64,000 nt of DNA from Nitrogeniibacter sp050293885 (GTDB lineage: Bacteria > Pseudomonadota > Gammaproteobacteria > Burkholderiales > Rhodocyclaceae). The position numbers were made by a program, and so were the translations under genes. Of the stretch, positions 23,037-31,662 are shown piece by piece. Numbering within the stretch: position 1 is the stretch's first letter; each line of letters begins with the position of its first letter. The stretch spans positions 1 to 64,000 of the forward strand of contig JBNKNO010000001.1 of NCBI GenBank assembly GCA_050293885.1. Direction: 5' to 3'. A model generated the notes under the pieces. The model did no database searches and had not been told where the DNA came from. It worked only from the letters and a program-made list of their open reading frames with translations.

Positions 23037-24449
23037 TTACAGCACCTCGGCTGCGTGATCGGCCAGCCTCGAGCGCTCGCCGCGCTGCAAGGTGATGTGG
23101 CCCGAATGCGGCCAGCCCTTGAAGCGGTCGACCACGAAAGTGAGGCCGGAACTGCCCTCGGTGAGGTAGGGCGTGTCGATCTGTGCGATGTTGCCCAGAC
23201 ACACCACCTTGGTGCCGGGGCCGGCACGCGTGATCAGCGTCTTCATCTGCTTGGGGGTGAGGTTCTGCGCCTCGTCGATGATCAGGTACTTGTTGATGAA
23301 GGTGCGCCCGCGCATGAAGTTCAGGCTCTTGATCTTGATGCGTGAGCGGATCAGGTCGCGGGTGGCTGCGCGGCCCCATTCACCGCCTTCGTCCACGGTG
23401 CCGTTGAGCACGTCGAGGTTGTCCTCGAGCGCGCCCATCCACGGCGCCATCTTCTCCTCTTCGGTGCCGGGCAGGAAGCCGATGTCCTCGCCCACCGGCA
23501 CGGTCACGCGGGTCATGATGATCTCGCTGTAGCGCTTGGCATCGAGCACCTGCGTGAGCCCGGCGGCGAGCGTCAGCAGGGTCTTGCCGGTACCGGCCTG
23601 ACCGAGCAGGGAGACGAAGTCGATCTCCGGGTTCATGAGCAGGTTGAGGGCGAAGTTCTGTTCGCGGTTGCGCGAGGTGATGCCCCACACGTTGTTCTTC
23701 TGGTGCGAGAAGTCGGTGAGCGTTTCGAGGACTACCGAGGAGCCTTCCTGCTCGACCACCCAGGCGTCGAAAGCGCCACTGTCCTTGCTGTCGAAGATGA
23801 ACTCGTTGAGGCTCAACTCGCTCGCCAGCGGCCCCTTGAGACGGTAGTAGGTGCGGCCTTCTTCCTTCCAGGATTCCAGATCCGCGCCATGGGTTTCCCA
23901 GAAATCGGCCGGCAGCTCGCGTGAGCCTGTGTACAGCAGGTCGGTGTCTTCGAGCACCTTGTCGTTGAAATAGTCCTGCGCTTCGAGGCCCAGCGCGCGG
24001 GCCTTGATGCGCATGTTGATGTCTTTCGAGACGAGGATGACGGGGCGCTTGACGAAGCGCTTGGCGAGGAAGGTGACGACCGCCAGGATGTGGTTGTCGC
24101 CGCGGCCGGTGGGCAGGCCCGGCGGCAGGTGCAGGTCGATGGCCTCGGTTTGCAGATAGAGCGTGCCGGTGGCTTGTCCGCGCGAGGCGTCGGTCAGCTT
24201 GATCCCTTCCTCGATGCCGTCCGGGCAGGCGCGCACGATTTCGTCGAGCATGCGGCTGGCCTGGCGCGCGTTGCGCGCGACTTCCGACATGCCTTTCTTG
24301 TTTCCGTCGAGTTCTTCGAGCGTCATGATCGGGATGAACAGATCATGTTCCTCGAAGCGATACAGGCTGGTGGGGTCGTGCATCAGCACGTTGGTGTCGA
24401 GAACGAACAGCTTGTTTTTGTGGGTTTTGGATCCCCGTTTGGTGACCAT
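23037..24449 (-). CDS. PhoH-family ATPase with N-terminal PIN domain
   Basis: A 470-residue PhoH2-type protein. The PIN ribonuclease domain (about 12-150) shows the acidic pattern FVLDTNVLMHDP, LEELD and KDINMRIKA. The C-terminal PhoH ATPase (about 245-460) has Walker A GQAGTGKT and Walker B LIIDEAQNLTPKQM. PhoH2 proteins of mycobacteria unwind and cut RNA, so an RNA-processing role is likely. It is a single gene, with bcp 74 bases upstream on the same strand. Confidence 0.92.
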   Translation of the reverse strand: MVTKRGSKTHKNKLFVLDTNVLMHDPTSLYRFEEHDLFIPIMTLEELDGNKKGMSEVARNARQASRMLDEIVRACPDGIEEGIKLTDASRGQATGTLYLQTEAIDLHLPPGLPTGRGDNHILAVVTFLAKRFVKRPVILVSKDINMRIKARALGLEAQDYFNDKVLEDTDLLYTGSRELPADFWETHGADLESWKEEGRTYYRLKGPLASELSLNEFIFDSKDSGAFDAWVVEQEGSSVVLETLTDFSHQKNNVWGITSRNREQNFALNLLMNPEIDFVSLLGQAGTGKTLLTLAAGLTQVLDAKRYSEIIMTRVTVPVGEDIGFLPGTEEEKMAPWMGALEDNLDVLNGTVDEGGEWGRAATRDLIRSRIKIKSLNFMRGRTFINKYLIIDEAQNLTPKQMKTLITRAGPGTKVVCLGNIAQIDTPYLTEGSSGLTFVVDRFKGWPHSGHITLQRGERSRLADHAAEVL

Positions 24450-24523
24450 GCAGGCTCCGGATGTGTGGCTGGCTTGTCCCGCCGCAGCGTGGCTGCGACC
24501 TCCCTTGATATCAGACTGGCTAC

Positions 24524-24979
24524 TCAGAGCGTTTGAACGAAGTCGAGTACGGCCTGCGCATGACCATCAACCTTGACCTTGCGCCATTCCTGGCAGATGT
24601 TGCCGGCGGTATCGATGACAAAGGTGCTGCGCTCGATGCCGCGCACCTGTTTGCCGTACATGTTTTTCATCTTGATGACATCGAAGGCCTGGCACAGCGC
24701 TTCATCCGCGTCCGAGATAAGTTCGAACGGCAGTTCGAGCTTGGCCTTGAAGTTCTCGTGCGATTTGATGCTGTCGCGCGAGACACCGAACACGAGGCAG
24801 CCGGCCTTGGCAAACTCGGTGTGCAGCGCGCCGAAATCACGGGTCTCGTTGGTGCAGCCGGGAGTGTTGTCTTTCGGGTAGAAATACACCACCACGGTCT
24901 GACCCGTCAGCGAAGCGAGGTTGATCTCCTGTTCGCCGGTGGTCGGCAAGGTGATGTCGGGGGCGGTTGTTGCGCTCAT
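24524..24979 (-). CDS. bcp: Thiol peroxidase of the Bcp/PrxQ family
   Basis: A 151-residue peroxiredoxin. The peroxidatic cysteine lies in PKDNTPGCTNE, with the GVSRDS strand and the C-terminal YGKQVRGIERSTFVID block. The second cysteine found five residues later in two-Cys Bcp proteins is absent (TRDF follows CTNE), so it is either a one-Cys form or resolves through another cysteine, such as the one in KAGCLVFG. It detoxifies peroxides in the cytoplasm using thioredoxin-like reductants. Confidence 0.93.
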   Translation of the reverse strand: MSATTAPDITLPTTGEQEINLASLTGQTVVVYFYPKDNTPGCTNETRDFGALHTEFAKAGCLVFGVSRDSIKSHENFKAKLELPFELISDADEALCQAFDVIKMKNMYGKQVRGIERSTFVIDTAGNICQEWRKVKVDGHAQAVLDFVQTL

Positions 24980-25050
24980 CGAGACTCCTGCTCAGAAGGG
25001 GTTTCCAGCAGGGTAATCGACAACGTCCCGCGATGACAAACGAGCGCTTT

Positions 25051-25428
25051 TCAGACGCCGTCGAAAAGCAAAGCAGCCGCCACGCTGCGGTTCTCGCCGA
25101 CGAGAATGTTGTAGGTGCGGCAGGCGGCCGGTACGTCCATGATTTCCATGCCGATTCCGGCATCGATAAGCGGGCGCATGATGTGCGGCGAGGGAAAGCG
25201 CTGGCGCATGCCGGTGCCGATCAACACGATTTCGACGCCGAGCTGCGCGAGTACGGCGACGTCGCCGTCGGAAAGGCCATCGAAGCCGTTCACGGCCCAG
25301 CCGGTTTCGATGCGCTCGGGCATCACCACCAGATGCCCGTGATGGGCTTCGCCGTTGATGAGCACATGGTCGTGCGCATAACCGGTGATGACGTTGCGGT
25401 CGGTGATGTCGTCGTGATGAAGTTTCAT
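25051..25428 (-). CDS. Mth938-like domain protein (NDUFAF3/DUF498 type)
   Basis: A 125-residue protein starting at MKLHHDD (25428). It carries the Mth938 fold signature: TGYAHDHVLINGEAHHG near the N-terminus, VEIVLIGTG, and the C-terminal GIGMEIMDVPAACRTYNIL. Relatives include mitochondrial complex I assembly factor NDUFAF3. The bacterial role is unknown. It is divergent from the aminotransferase gene and lies close to bcp. Confidence 0.85.
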   Translation of the reverse strand: MKLHHDDITDRNVITGYAHDHVLINGEAHHGHLVVMPERIETGWAVNGFDGLSDGDVAVLAQLGVEIVLIGTGMRQRFPSPHIMRPLIDAGIGMEIMDVPAACRTYNILVGENRSVAAALLFDGV

Positions 25429-25450
25429 GAATGCCGCGATGTTGTTGGAG

Positions 25451-25479
25451 TTGCCCGTGATGGCAGGCCAGAGTAGATT
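25451..25479 (+). promoter_or_regulatory. Candidate promoter for the aminotransferase gene
   Basis: TTGCCC (25451-25456) and TAGATT (25474-25479) are separated by 17 bases. TACAAT four bases later is an alternative -10. The site is 88 bases before the alaA ATG. Confidence 0.4.
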
Positions 25480-25567
25480 ACAATCTTTTGTTTTACTGGC
25501 CAAATTCACCGCGATCACGCAGTCACGCGAACGCAGTGGGCCGGTGTTTCCAGCAAGGGGAATTGAA

Positions 25568-26875
25568 ATGAGCACGACGCCCAAACTCAAGGTGGCAGAA
25601 TCGGTAGGAAGCGCGCAGGGCGCCGCCCGCGCCGACGCGGCCGCCATGCGGGCGGTGCGCAAGTCCCACAAGCTGGCCGATGTCTGCTACGACATCCGCG
25701 GCCCCGTGCTCGAGCGCGCCAAGCTGCTCGAAGACGAAGGCCATCGCGTCACCAAACTGAACATCGGCAATCTGGCGCCGTTCGGCTTCGAGGCGCCCGA
25801 AGAGATCGTCGTGGACGTGATCCACAACCTGCGTGCCGCGTCGGGCTATTCCGACTCCAAGGGCCTGTTCTCGGCGCGCAAGGCGATCATGCACTACACC
25901 CAGCAGAAGAACATTGCGGGGGTGGAGATCGAGGACATCTACATCGGCAACGGCGTGTCCGAGCTGATCGTGATGACCATGCAGGCGCTGCTCAATAATG
26001 GTGACGAGGTGTTGGTGCCGGCGCCGGACTACCCGCTGTGGACCGCCGCCGTGAGCCTGGCCGGCGGTACGCCGACCCACTATGTGTGCGACGAAGGTGC
26101 GGACTGGATCCCCGATCTGGCCGACATCCGCCGCAAGATCACGCCTAATACGCGGGCCATCGTCATCATCAACCCGAACAATCCGACCGGTGCGCTGTAC
26201 CCGGACGATTTCCTGCGCGACGTGCTCGAAGTGGCCCGCCAGCACCAGTTGATCGTGTTTGCCGACGAGATCTACGACAAGATGCTCTACGACGGCCACA
26301 CGCATACCTCGATCGCCTCGCTGGCCGACGACGTGCTGTGCGTGACCATGAACGGGTTGTCGAAGAACTACCGCGCCTGCGGCTATCGCGCCGGCTGGAT
26401 GGTGGTGTCGGGCGAGAAGCGCCATGCCCGCGACTACATCGAAGGCCTCGACATGCTGGCCTCCATGCGCCTGTGCTCGAACGTGCCGGGGCAGTGGGGC
26501 ATCCAGACCGCGCTGGGGGGCTATCAGAGTATCGGCGAACTGGTGGCGCCGGATGGCCGGCTGACGCGCCAGCGCGATCTGGCCCATGACTTGATCACCC
26601 AGATCCCCGGTGTGAGCTGCGTGAAGCCGAAGGCCACGCTGTACCTGTTCCCGAAGCTCGACCCCAGGATGTATCCGATCGAGGACGATCAGCAGTTCAT
26701 TCTCGAACTGCTGGAGGCGGAAAAAGTACTGCTGGTGCAAGGTTCGGGCTTCAACTGGCAGGCGCCGGATCACTTCCGGCTGGTGTTCCTGCCACACGAA
26801 GACGACCTGCGCGACGCCATCGGCCGCCTGGCGCGCTTCCTCGATCAATACCGCAAGCGCCATTCGGGCGGCTGA
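25568..26875 (+). CDS. alaA: Glutamate-pyruvate aminotransferase, AlaA-like
   Basis: A 435-residue fold-type I PLP aminotransferase; ATG 25568 has AAGGGG upstream. Key features are NIGNLAPFGFEAP, SKGLFSARKAI, YIGNGVSELI, the PLP-contacting NPNNPTG, DEIYDKMLYD, and the Schiff-base lysine in NGLSKNYRACGYRAGW. AlaA makes alanine from pyruvate and glutamate. An N-terminal stretch of about 30 residues before the conserved core is longer than in E. coli AlaA (405). It precedes hom and thrC, a frequent betaproteobacterial order. Specificity for alanine is inferred from similarity. Confidence 0.88.
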   Translation: MSTTPKLKVAESVGSAQGAARADAAAMRAVRKSHKLADVCYDIRGPVLERAKLLEDEGHRVTKLNIGNLAPFGFEAPEEIVVDVIHNLRAASGYSDSKGLFSARKAIMHYTQQKNIAGVEIEDIYIGNGVSELIVMTMQALLNNGDEVLVPAPDYPLWTAAVSLAGGTPTHYVCDEGADWIPDLADIRRKITPNTRAIVIINPNNPTGALYPDDFLRDVLEVARQHQLIVFADEIYDKMLYDGHTHTSIASLADDVLCVTMNGLSKNYRACGYRAGWMVVSGEKRHARDYIEGLDMLASMRLCSNVPGQWGIQTALGGYQSIGELVAPDGRLTRQRDLAHDLITQIPGVSCVKPKATLYLFPKLDPRMYPIEDDQQFILELLEAEKVLLVQGSGFNWQAPDHFRLVFLPHEDDLRDAIGRLARFLDQYRKRHSGG

Positions 26876-26901
26876 ATCGTGCGAAGCAGGTAGAATATGC
26901 C

Positions 26902-26976
26902 CCGGCCGTCGCCGGTTTGCCCTTGGGCAGGCCGCGACGGCCGGAAGCTTGTTCCCCGAATGAAACGCGTTCGGGG
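26902..26976 (+). promoter_or_regulatory. Two consecutive hairpins in the hom leader
   Basis: CCGGCCGTCGC (26902-26912) pairs perfectly over 11 bp with GCGACGGCCGG (26934-26944). CCCCGAA (26954-26960) pairs with TTCGGGG (26970-26976). A TAGAAT (26891-26896) just upstream could be a -10, which would start the transcript at the first hairpin. There is no T tract. Confidence 0.45.
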
Positions 26977-27010
26977 GTGTGTTCCACAATCCAAACATGA
27001 AACCACTGCA

Positions 27011-28324
27011 ATGAAACCGATCAATGTTGGCCTGCTGGGCATCGGCACTGTTGGCGGCGGCACCTGGACCGTCCTGACCCGTAACGCTGAAGAGATTACC
27101 CGTCGCGCGGGGCGTCCGATTTGCATTACCACCGTGGCCGACCGCGACCTGGATCGCGCCCGTGCGGTCACGCAAGGCAAGGCCACGCTGGTGGACGATG
27201 CGTTTGCGGTGGTGAAGGATCCGCAGATCGACATCGTCGTCGAGCTCATTGGCGGCACCACCATCGCCAAGGAACTGGTGCTGGCGGCGATCGAAAACGG
27301 CAAGCACGTGGTCACCGCCAACAAGGCGCTGCTGGCCATGCACGGCAACGAGATCTTCGCCGCCGCCCAGCGCAAGGGCGTGATGGTGGCCTTCGAAGCC
27401 GCCGTGGCCGGGGGCATCCCGATCATCAAGGCGCTGCGCGAGGGCCTCACTGCCAACCGCATCCAGTGGCTGGCCGGCATCATCAACGGCACCACCAACT
27501 TCATCCTGTCCGAGATGCGCGACAAGGGGCTGCCGTTCGACACTGTGCTCAAGGAAGCGCAGGCGCTCGGCTATGCCGAAGCCGATCCGACCTTCGATAT
27601 CGAGGGCAACGACGCCGCCCACAAGGCCACCATCATGGCGTCCATCGCCTTCGGTGTGCCCATGCAGTATGAGCGTGCGCACATCGAAGGCATCACCAAG
27701 CTGGATGCCGTCGATATCGCCTATGCCGAACAACTCGGCTACCGCATCAAGCTGCTGGGCATCGCCCGCAAGCGCGAGGACGGGGTCGAGCTGCGCGTGC
27801 ATCCGACGCTCATTCCGGCGCGCCGCCTGCTGGCGAATGTGGAAGGCGCCATGAATGCCGTGCTGGTGCAGGGCGATGCCGTCGGCCCGACGCTCTACTA
27901 CGGCCAGGGCGCAGGCGACGAGCCGACCGCCAGCGCGGTGATTGCCGATCTGGTGGACGTCACCCGTATGCACACCGCCGACCCGGAGCATCGCGTGCCG
28001 CATCTCGCCTTCCAGCCCGATCAGCTCGAAGACCTCAAGGTGCTGCCGATCGAGCAGTGCCGTTGCGGCTTCTACATGCGCATGCGTGTGGACGACAAGC
28101 CGGGCGTGCTGGCCGACATCACCCGCATTCTGGCGGACAACGAAATCTCCATCGACGCGCTCATCCAGAAAGAGCCGGCCGAAGGCGAATCGCAGACCGA
28201 CGTGATCCTGCTCACCCATGTGACGCTCGAAGGCAACGCCAATCAGGCCATCGCCGCCATCGAAGCGCTGCCGGTGGTGAGCGGTCAGGTGACGCGTCTG
28301 CGCATGGAACAACTCGACCGCTGA
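27011..28324 (+). CDS. hom: Homoserine dehydrogenase
   Basis: A 437-residue enzyme reducing aspartate semialdehyde to homoserine (threonine/methionine branch). It has NAD(P)-binding GLLGIGTVGGGT, then ITANKALL-type HVVTANKALLAMHG, the substrate region GIINGTTNFILSEM with EADPTFDIEG, and a C-terminal ACT domain (about 350-430) for feedback regulation, starting DKPGVLADITRIL. The start ATG 27011 lacks a clear ribosome site. A five-codon frame, ATG 26997 to TGA 27014, overlaps the start by three bases and might couple translation. Confidence 0.95.
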   Translation: MKPINVGLLGIGTVGGGTWTVLTRNAEEITRRAGRPICITTVADRDLDRARAVTQGKATLVDDAFAVVKDPQIDIVVELIGGTTIAKELVLAAIENGKHVVTANKALLAMHGNEIFAAAQRKGVMVAFEAAVAGGIPIIKALREGLTANRIQWLAGIINGTTNFILSEMRDKGLPFDTVLKEAQALGYAEADPTFDIEGNDAAHKATIMASIAFGVPMQYERAHIEGITKLDAVDIAYAEQLGYRIKLLGIARKREDGVELRVHPTLIPARRLLANVEGAMNAVLVQGDAVGPTLYYGQGAGDEPTASAVIADLVDVTRMHTADPEHRVPHLAFQPDQLEDLKVLPIEQCRCGFYMRMRVDDKPGVLADITRILADNEISIDALIQKEPAEGESQTDVILLTHVTLEGNANQAIAAIEALPVVSGQVTRLRMEQLDR

Positions 28325-28337
28325 TTGAACCATTCAC

Positions 28338-28375
28338 GGCCGGTGGCGATTCGCCGCCGGCCGCCTACCTTTTTT
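28338..28375 (+). promoter_or_regulatory. Strong hairpin and T6 tract between hom and thrC
   Basis: Bases 28338-28348 pair with 28352-28362 (11 bp with one G-U, three-base loop). A six-T run follows at 28370-28375, seven bases past the stem. The spacing is too long for a classical terminator, but it may tune thrC expression. Confidence 0.4.
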
Positions 28376-28387
28376 GATGGCTGCAAC

Positions 28388-29845
28388 ATGCGTTATCTCT
28401 CAACTCGCGGGCAGGCGCCCGCCCAACAATTCTGCGACATTCTGCTTGGCGGCCTTGCGCCGGACGGTGGTCTCTACCTGCCGGAAAGCTATCCGCAGAT
28501 CACTGACGCCGAACTCACCGCCTGGCGCAAGCTCTCCTACGCCGAACTGGCCTTCGAGATCCTGTCGCGCTTCATCGACGACATTCCGGCCGACGATCTG
28601 CGCGCAATCTGCAACAAGACCTACAGCGCGCAGGTGTATTGCAACACCCGCCCGGGCAGCGACGCGACGAAGATCACGCCGATCACCTGGCTGGAGGCCG
28701 GCGAGGGCGACAACCATCGCGGTGGTCTGGGTCTGCTCGAACTGTCCAACGGGCCGACGCTGGCCTTCAAGGACATGGCCATGCAGTTGCTCGGCAATCT
28801 GTTCGAGTACGTACTCGATGCGCGCGGCGAGCAGATCAACATTCTCGGCGCCACCTCGGGCGACACCGGCTCGGCCGCCGAATACGCCATGCGCGGCAAG
28901 CACAACGTGCGCGTCTTCATGCTCTCGCCCAATGGCCGCATGAGCGCCTTCCAGCGCGCGCAGATGTATTCACTGCAAGACGACAACATCTTCAACATCG
29001 CCGTCGAAGGCATGTTCGACGATGCGCAGGACATCGTGAAGGCGGTCTCCAACGACCACGCCTTCAAGAAGCAGTACAAGATCGGCGCAGTCAATTCCAT
29101 CAACTGGGCGCGCGTGATGGCGCAGGTGGTGTATTACTTTGCCGGCTATTTCGGTGCCACCACGCGCAACGACCAGCAGGTGGATATGGCCGTGCCCTCG
29201 GGCAACTTCGGCAACATCTGCGCCGGCCACATTGCCCGCACCATGGGCCTGCCGATCCGCAAGCTGATCTGCGCCACCAATGAAAACGACGTGCTCGACG
29301 AGTTCTTCCGCACCGGCGTGTATCGCCCGCGCACCTCGAGCGAGACCCACGTTACCTCCAGCCCGTCGATGGATATCTCCAAAGCATCCAATTTCGAGCG
29401 CTTCATCTTCGATCTGGTTGGCCGCAACGGAGATACCGTGCGCGGACTGTGGCAGCAAGTGGATGCCGGTGGTGCGTTCGATCTGAACGAGACGCCGTTT
29501 GCCGACAAGGTCGCCGACTTCGGCTTCGTCTCCGGCAGCAGCAGCCATGCCGACCGTCTGGCGACCATCAAGGCCACGCGGGACCAGTACGGCATTGTGG
29601 TCGACACGCACACGGCAGACGGACTCAAGGTTGCGACCGGTTTGCGCGACGATGCCGTCCCGATGCTGGTGCTCGAAACCGCGCAGGCGGCCAAGTTCGA
29701 GGAAACCATTCGCGAAGCGCTGGGCGAAGCCCCGCCGCGCCCGGTGGGTTTCGATCATCTCGAAGGCCTGCCGCAGCGCTGCGAAGTGATGCCTGTCGAT
29801 GTGAACCGGGTGAAGGATTTCATCCGTGCGCACGTGACCGATTGA
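28388..29845 (+). CDS. thrC: Threonine synthase
   Basis: A 485-residue PLP enzyme converting phosphohomoserine to threonine, of the longer proteobacterial/fungal type. Markers are MRYLSTRGQAP, the PLP lysine in GPTLAFKDMAMQ, ILGATSGDTGSAAEYA and AVPSGNFGNICAGH. The start is set at ATG 28388; the in-frame sequence upstream is the hom-thrC spacer. Only 63 bases separate it from hom, so it is probably cotranscribed. Confidence 0.96.
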   Translation: MRYLSTRGQAPAQQFCDILLGGLAPDGGLYLPESYPQITDAELTAWRKLSYAELAFEILSRFIDDIPADDLRAICNKTYSAQVYCNTRPGSDATKITPITWLEAGEGDNHRGGLGLLELSNGPTLAFKDMAMQLLGNLFEYVLDARGEQINILGATSGDTGSAAEYAMRGKHNVRVFMLSPNGRMSAFQRAQMYSLQDDNIFNIAVEGMFDDAQDIVKAVSNDHAFKKQYKIGAVNSINWARVMAQVVYYFAGYFGATTRNDQQVDMAVPSGNFGNICAGHIARTMGLPIRKLICATNENDVLDEFFRTGVYRPRTSSETHVTSSPSMDISKASNFERFIFDLVGRNGDTVRGLWQQVDAGGAFDLNETPFADKVADFGFVSGSSSHADRLATIKATRDQYGIVVDTHTADGLKVATGLRDDAVPMLVLETAQAAKFEETIREALGEAPPRPVGFDHLEGLPQRCEVMPVDVNRVKDFIRAHVTD

Positions 29846-29846
29846 C

Positions 29847-30473
29847 GTGACAACGCCCGACGATCCCCGCGCTTTCTGGGAATCACGCTACGCCTCGGCG
29901 GGCGATGGCTTCGTCTTTGGCGAGGCGCCCAACGACTTTCTCGTGCGCGAGGCCCATCGCCTGCCGGCAGGCAGCCGGGTGCTCAGCGTGGCCGATGGCG
30001 AGGGGCGCAACAGTGTCTTTCTGGCCGAGCAGGGGCATGAGGTGGATGCGCTCGAATTCGCCCCCAGCGCCATTGCCAAGGCGCGTGCCTTGGCCGCAGC
30101 ACGATCGGTCGAGATCAACTTGATCGAAACGGATGTGTTCGAGTGGGGTTGGCCAGCGGACGCTTACGATGCGGTGGCGGCGATCTTCATCCAGTTTGTC
30201 GATCCGGTTCGCCGCAAGACGCTTTTCGAACGCATGATGGCTACCCTGAAACCGGGTGGCCTGTTGCTCTTGCAAGGCTATACGCCCAAACAGCTCGACT
30301 ATGGCACCGGCGGGCCGTCAGCGCTGGAAAATCTCTACACCGAGGAGATGCTGCTCGAGGCGTTTTCAGCACACGCGTTGTTGGTGCTTCGAACGCATGA
30401 ATCCGCGATCGACGAAGGCGAAGGCCATCGTGGTTTGTCGGCGCTGGTGGATGTGGTGGTGCAGAAGCAGTAA
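29847..30473 (+). CDS. SAM-dependent methyltransferase (TehB/thiopurine-like)
   Basis: A 208-residue class I methyltransferase beginning at GTG 29847, one base after the thrC stop. An N-terminal DPRAFWESRYASAGDGFVFGEAPNDFL is typical of the TehB/tellurite-thiopurine subgroup. SAM motif I is VLSVADGEGRNSVFLAEQG, followed by acidic VDALEFA. The later motif LKPGGLLLLQGYTPKQL is also conserved. The substrate is unknown. It is the last gene of the alaA-hom-thrC run and is followed by a strong terminator. Confidence 0.85.
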   Translation: MTTPDDPRAFWESRYASAGDGFVFGEAPNDFLVREAHRLPAGSRVLSVADGEGRNSVFLAEQGHEVDALEFAPSAIAKARALAAARSVEINLIETDVFEWGWPADAYDAVAAIFIQFVDPVRRKTLFERMMATLKPGGLLLLQGYTPKQLDYGTGGPSALENLYTEEMLLEAFSAHALLVLRTHESAIDEGEGHRGLSALVDVVVQKQ

Positions 30474-30489
30474 GGGGCGGGCGTGGGCG

Positions 30490-30521
30490 AAAAAATGGCA
30501 CCTGCACGGTGCCATTTTTTT
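30490..30521. terminator. Bidirectional terminator between methyltransferase and the nadC small ORF
   Basis: AAAAAATGGCACC (30490-30502) pairs perfectly with GGTGCCATTTTTT (30508-30520) around a five-base loop. It works on both strands and its T tract touches the stop codon of the small ORF at 30520. Confidence 0.95.
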
Positions 30522-30657
30522 AGAGGTAGAGCACGGCTGGAAATACGGTGAGGGCCACCACATACAACAGCCATTCAAGATTGCGTCGCGCCAGGGTGCC
30601 GGTGAAATGCAGGATCAGCACCGTCAGGGCGAAAACATAGTAAAGCGCAAACAGCAT
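30520..30657 (-). CDS. Small 45-residue two-helix membrane protein
   Basis: An open frame of 45 codons with ATG 30657 and a good ribosome site (GGAGAAAACC-ATG). It begins MLFALYYVFALTVLILHF, a hydrophobic helix, followed by the basic hinge TGTLARRNLEW and a second helix ending AVLYL. It starts 29 bases after the nadC stop and ends exactly at the shared terminator, so the nadC transcript covers it. I do not recognise a family. Its hydrophobicity, ribosome site and position argue that it is a real microprotein. Confidence 0.65.
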   Translation of the reverse strand: MLFALYYVFALTVLILHFTGTLARRNLEWLLYVVALTVFPAVLYL

Positions 30658-30686
30658 GGTTTTCTCCGGGGCGTCTCTTTTGCCGG

Positions 30687-31535
30687 TCAGTCTTCGACGT
30701 GACGGAGCGATAGATCAATGGCGCGGATGTCCTTCGTCAGCCCGCCGATCGAAATACGATCCACGCCGGTTTCGGCAATGGCACGCACACGTTCGAGATT
30801 GATGCCGCCGGAGGCTTCGAGCTCGGCACGACCGCCGCTCAGTGCCACGGCCTCGGCCATTTCGTCGAGCGTCATGTTGTCCAGCAATACCATCCGCGCG
30901 CCGGCGTCGAGCGCAGCCCGAAGTTGATCGAGGTTTTCCACCTCGATTTCGATGAATACGTTCGATGGTGCGATGCGTTGCGCCTCGGCCAGTACCTGGG
31001 CGACGCCGCCTGCGGCGATGATGTGGTTCTCCTTGATGAGAATGCCATCGTACAGACCCACGCGGTGGTTGGTGCCGCCACCGACCGCGACCGCATACTT
31101 CTGCGCCAGACGCAGGCCGGGCAAGGTCTTGCGAGTATCGACGATCTTGGCGCCAGTGCCTGCAACGGCCTCCACATAGCGGCTGGTGAGCGTCGCCGTG
31201 CCGGTGAGCAGTTGCAGGAAGTTCAGGGCCGTACGTTCTGCCGTGAGCAAAGCGCGTGCACCCGCGACCACGTCGCACAGGCTTTGGCCGGCGCTGACAC
31301 GTTCACCGTCCTGCACATGCCAGAGGATGGTGGAGGTGGGGTCCAGCGTGGCGAATACCGCGTCGAACCAGGCGGTGCCGCACAACACGGCATCTTCGCG
31401 CGTGATGACGCGGCCACGTGCTTCGGCGGAGTCGGGAATGAGGCGTGCGGTCAAATCGCCGGTGCCGATGTCTTCGGCCAGCGCGGCCGCCACGGTGCGC
31501 TGGATTTCAACCCGGAGTTGCTCGATGGATTCCAT
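30687..31535 (-). CDS. nadC: Quinolinate phosphoribosyltransferase
   Basis: A 282-residue enzyme converting quinolinate and PRPP to nicotinate mononucleotide in de novo NAD synthesis. Visible family blocks are EDIGTGDLTARL, ERTALNFLQLLTGTAT, VDTRKTLPGLRLAQKYAV, GGGTNHRVGLYDGILIKENH, IEIEVENLDQLR and LEASGGINLERVRAIAETGVD. Length and motifs are complete. The small membrane ORF follows. The partners nadA and nadB are not in the window. Confidence 0.97.
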   Translation of the reverse strand: MESIEQLRVEIQRTVAAALAEDIGTGDLTARLIPDSAEARGRVITREDAVLCGTAWFDAVFATLDPTSTILWHVQDGERVSAGQSLCDVVAGARALLTAERTALNFLQLLTGTATLTSRYVEAVAGTGAKIVDTRKTLPGLRLAQKYAVAVGGGTNHRVGLYDGILIKENHIIAAGGVAQVLAEAQRIAPSNVFIEIEVENLDQLRAALDAGARMVLLDNMTLDEMAEAVALSGGRAELEASGGINLERVRAIAETGVDRISIGGLTKDIRAIDLSLRHVED

Positions 31536-31662
31536 TCGTCTTTCAGTTGGCTGTATCGAGGTGGCATTCTAGCACCTGGCTTGGCCGGAAATGGCGTCAA
31601 GATGGGGCTTTGCCGAGCGTAAGGTATAAGATCTCGTGGCGTAGCCGAAACTTGGGGGAAAT

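Noticed and set aside
25523..28333. A 936-codon minus-strand open frame across alaA and hom
   Set aside because: It has no recognisable family features and lies opposite two complete, well-conserved enzymes; a GC-driven shadow.
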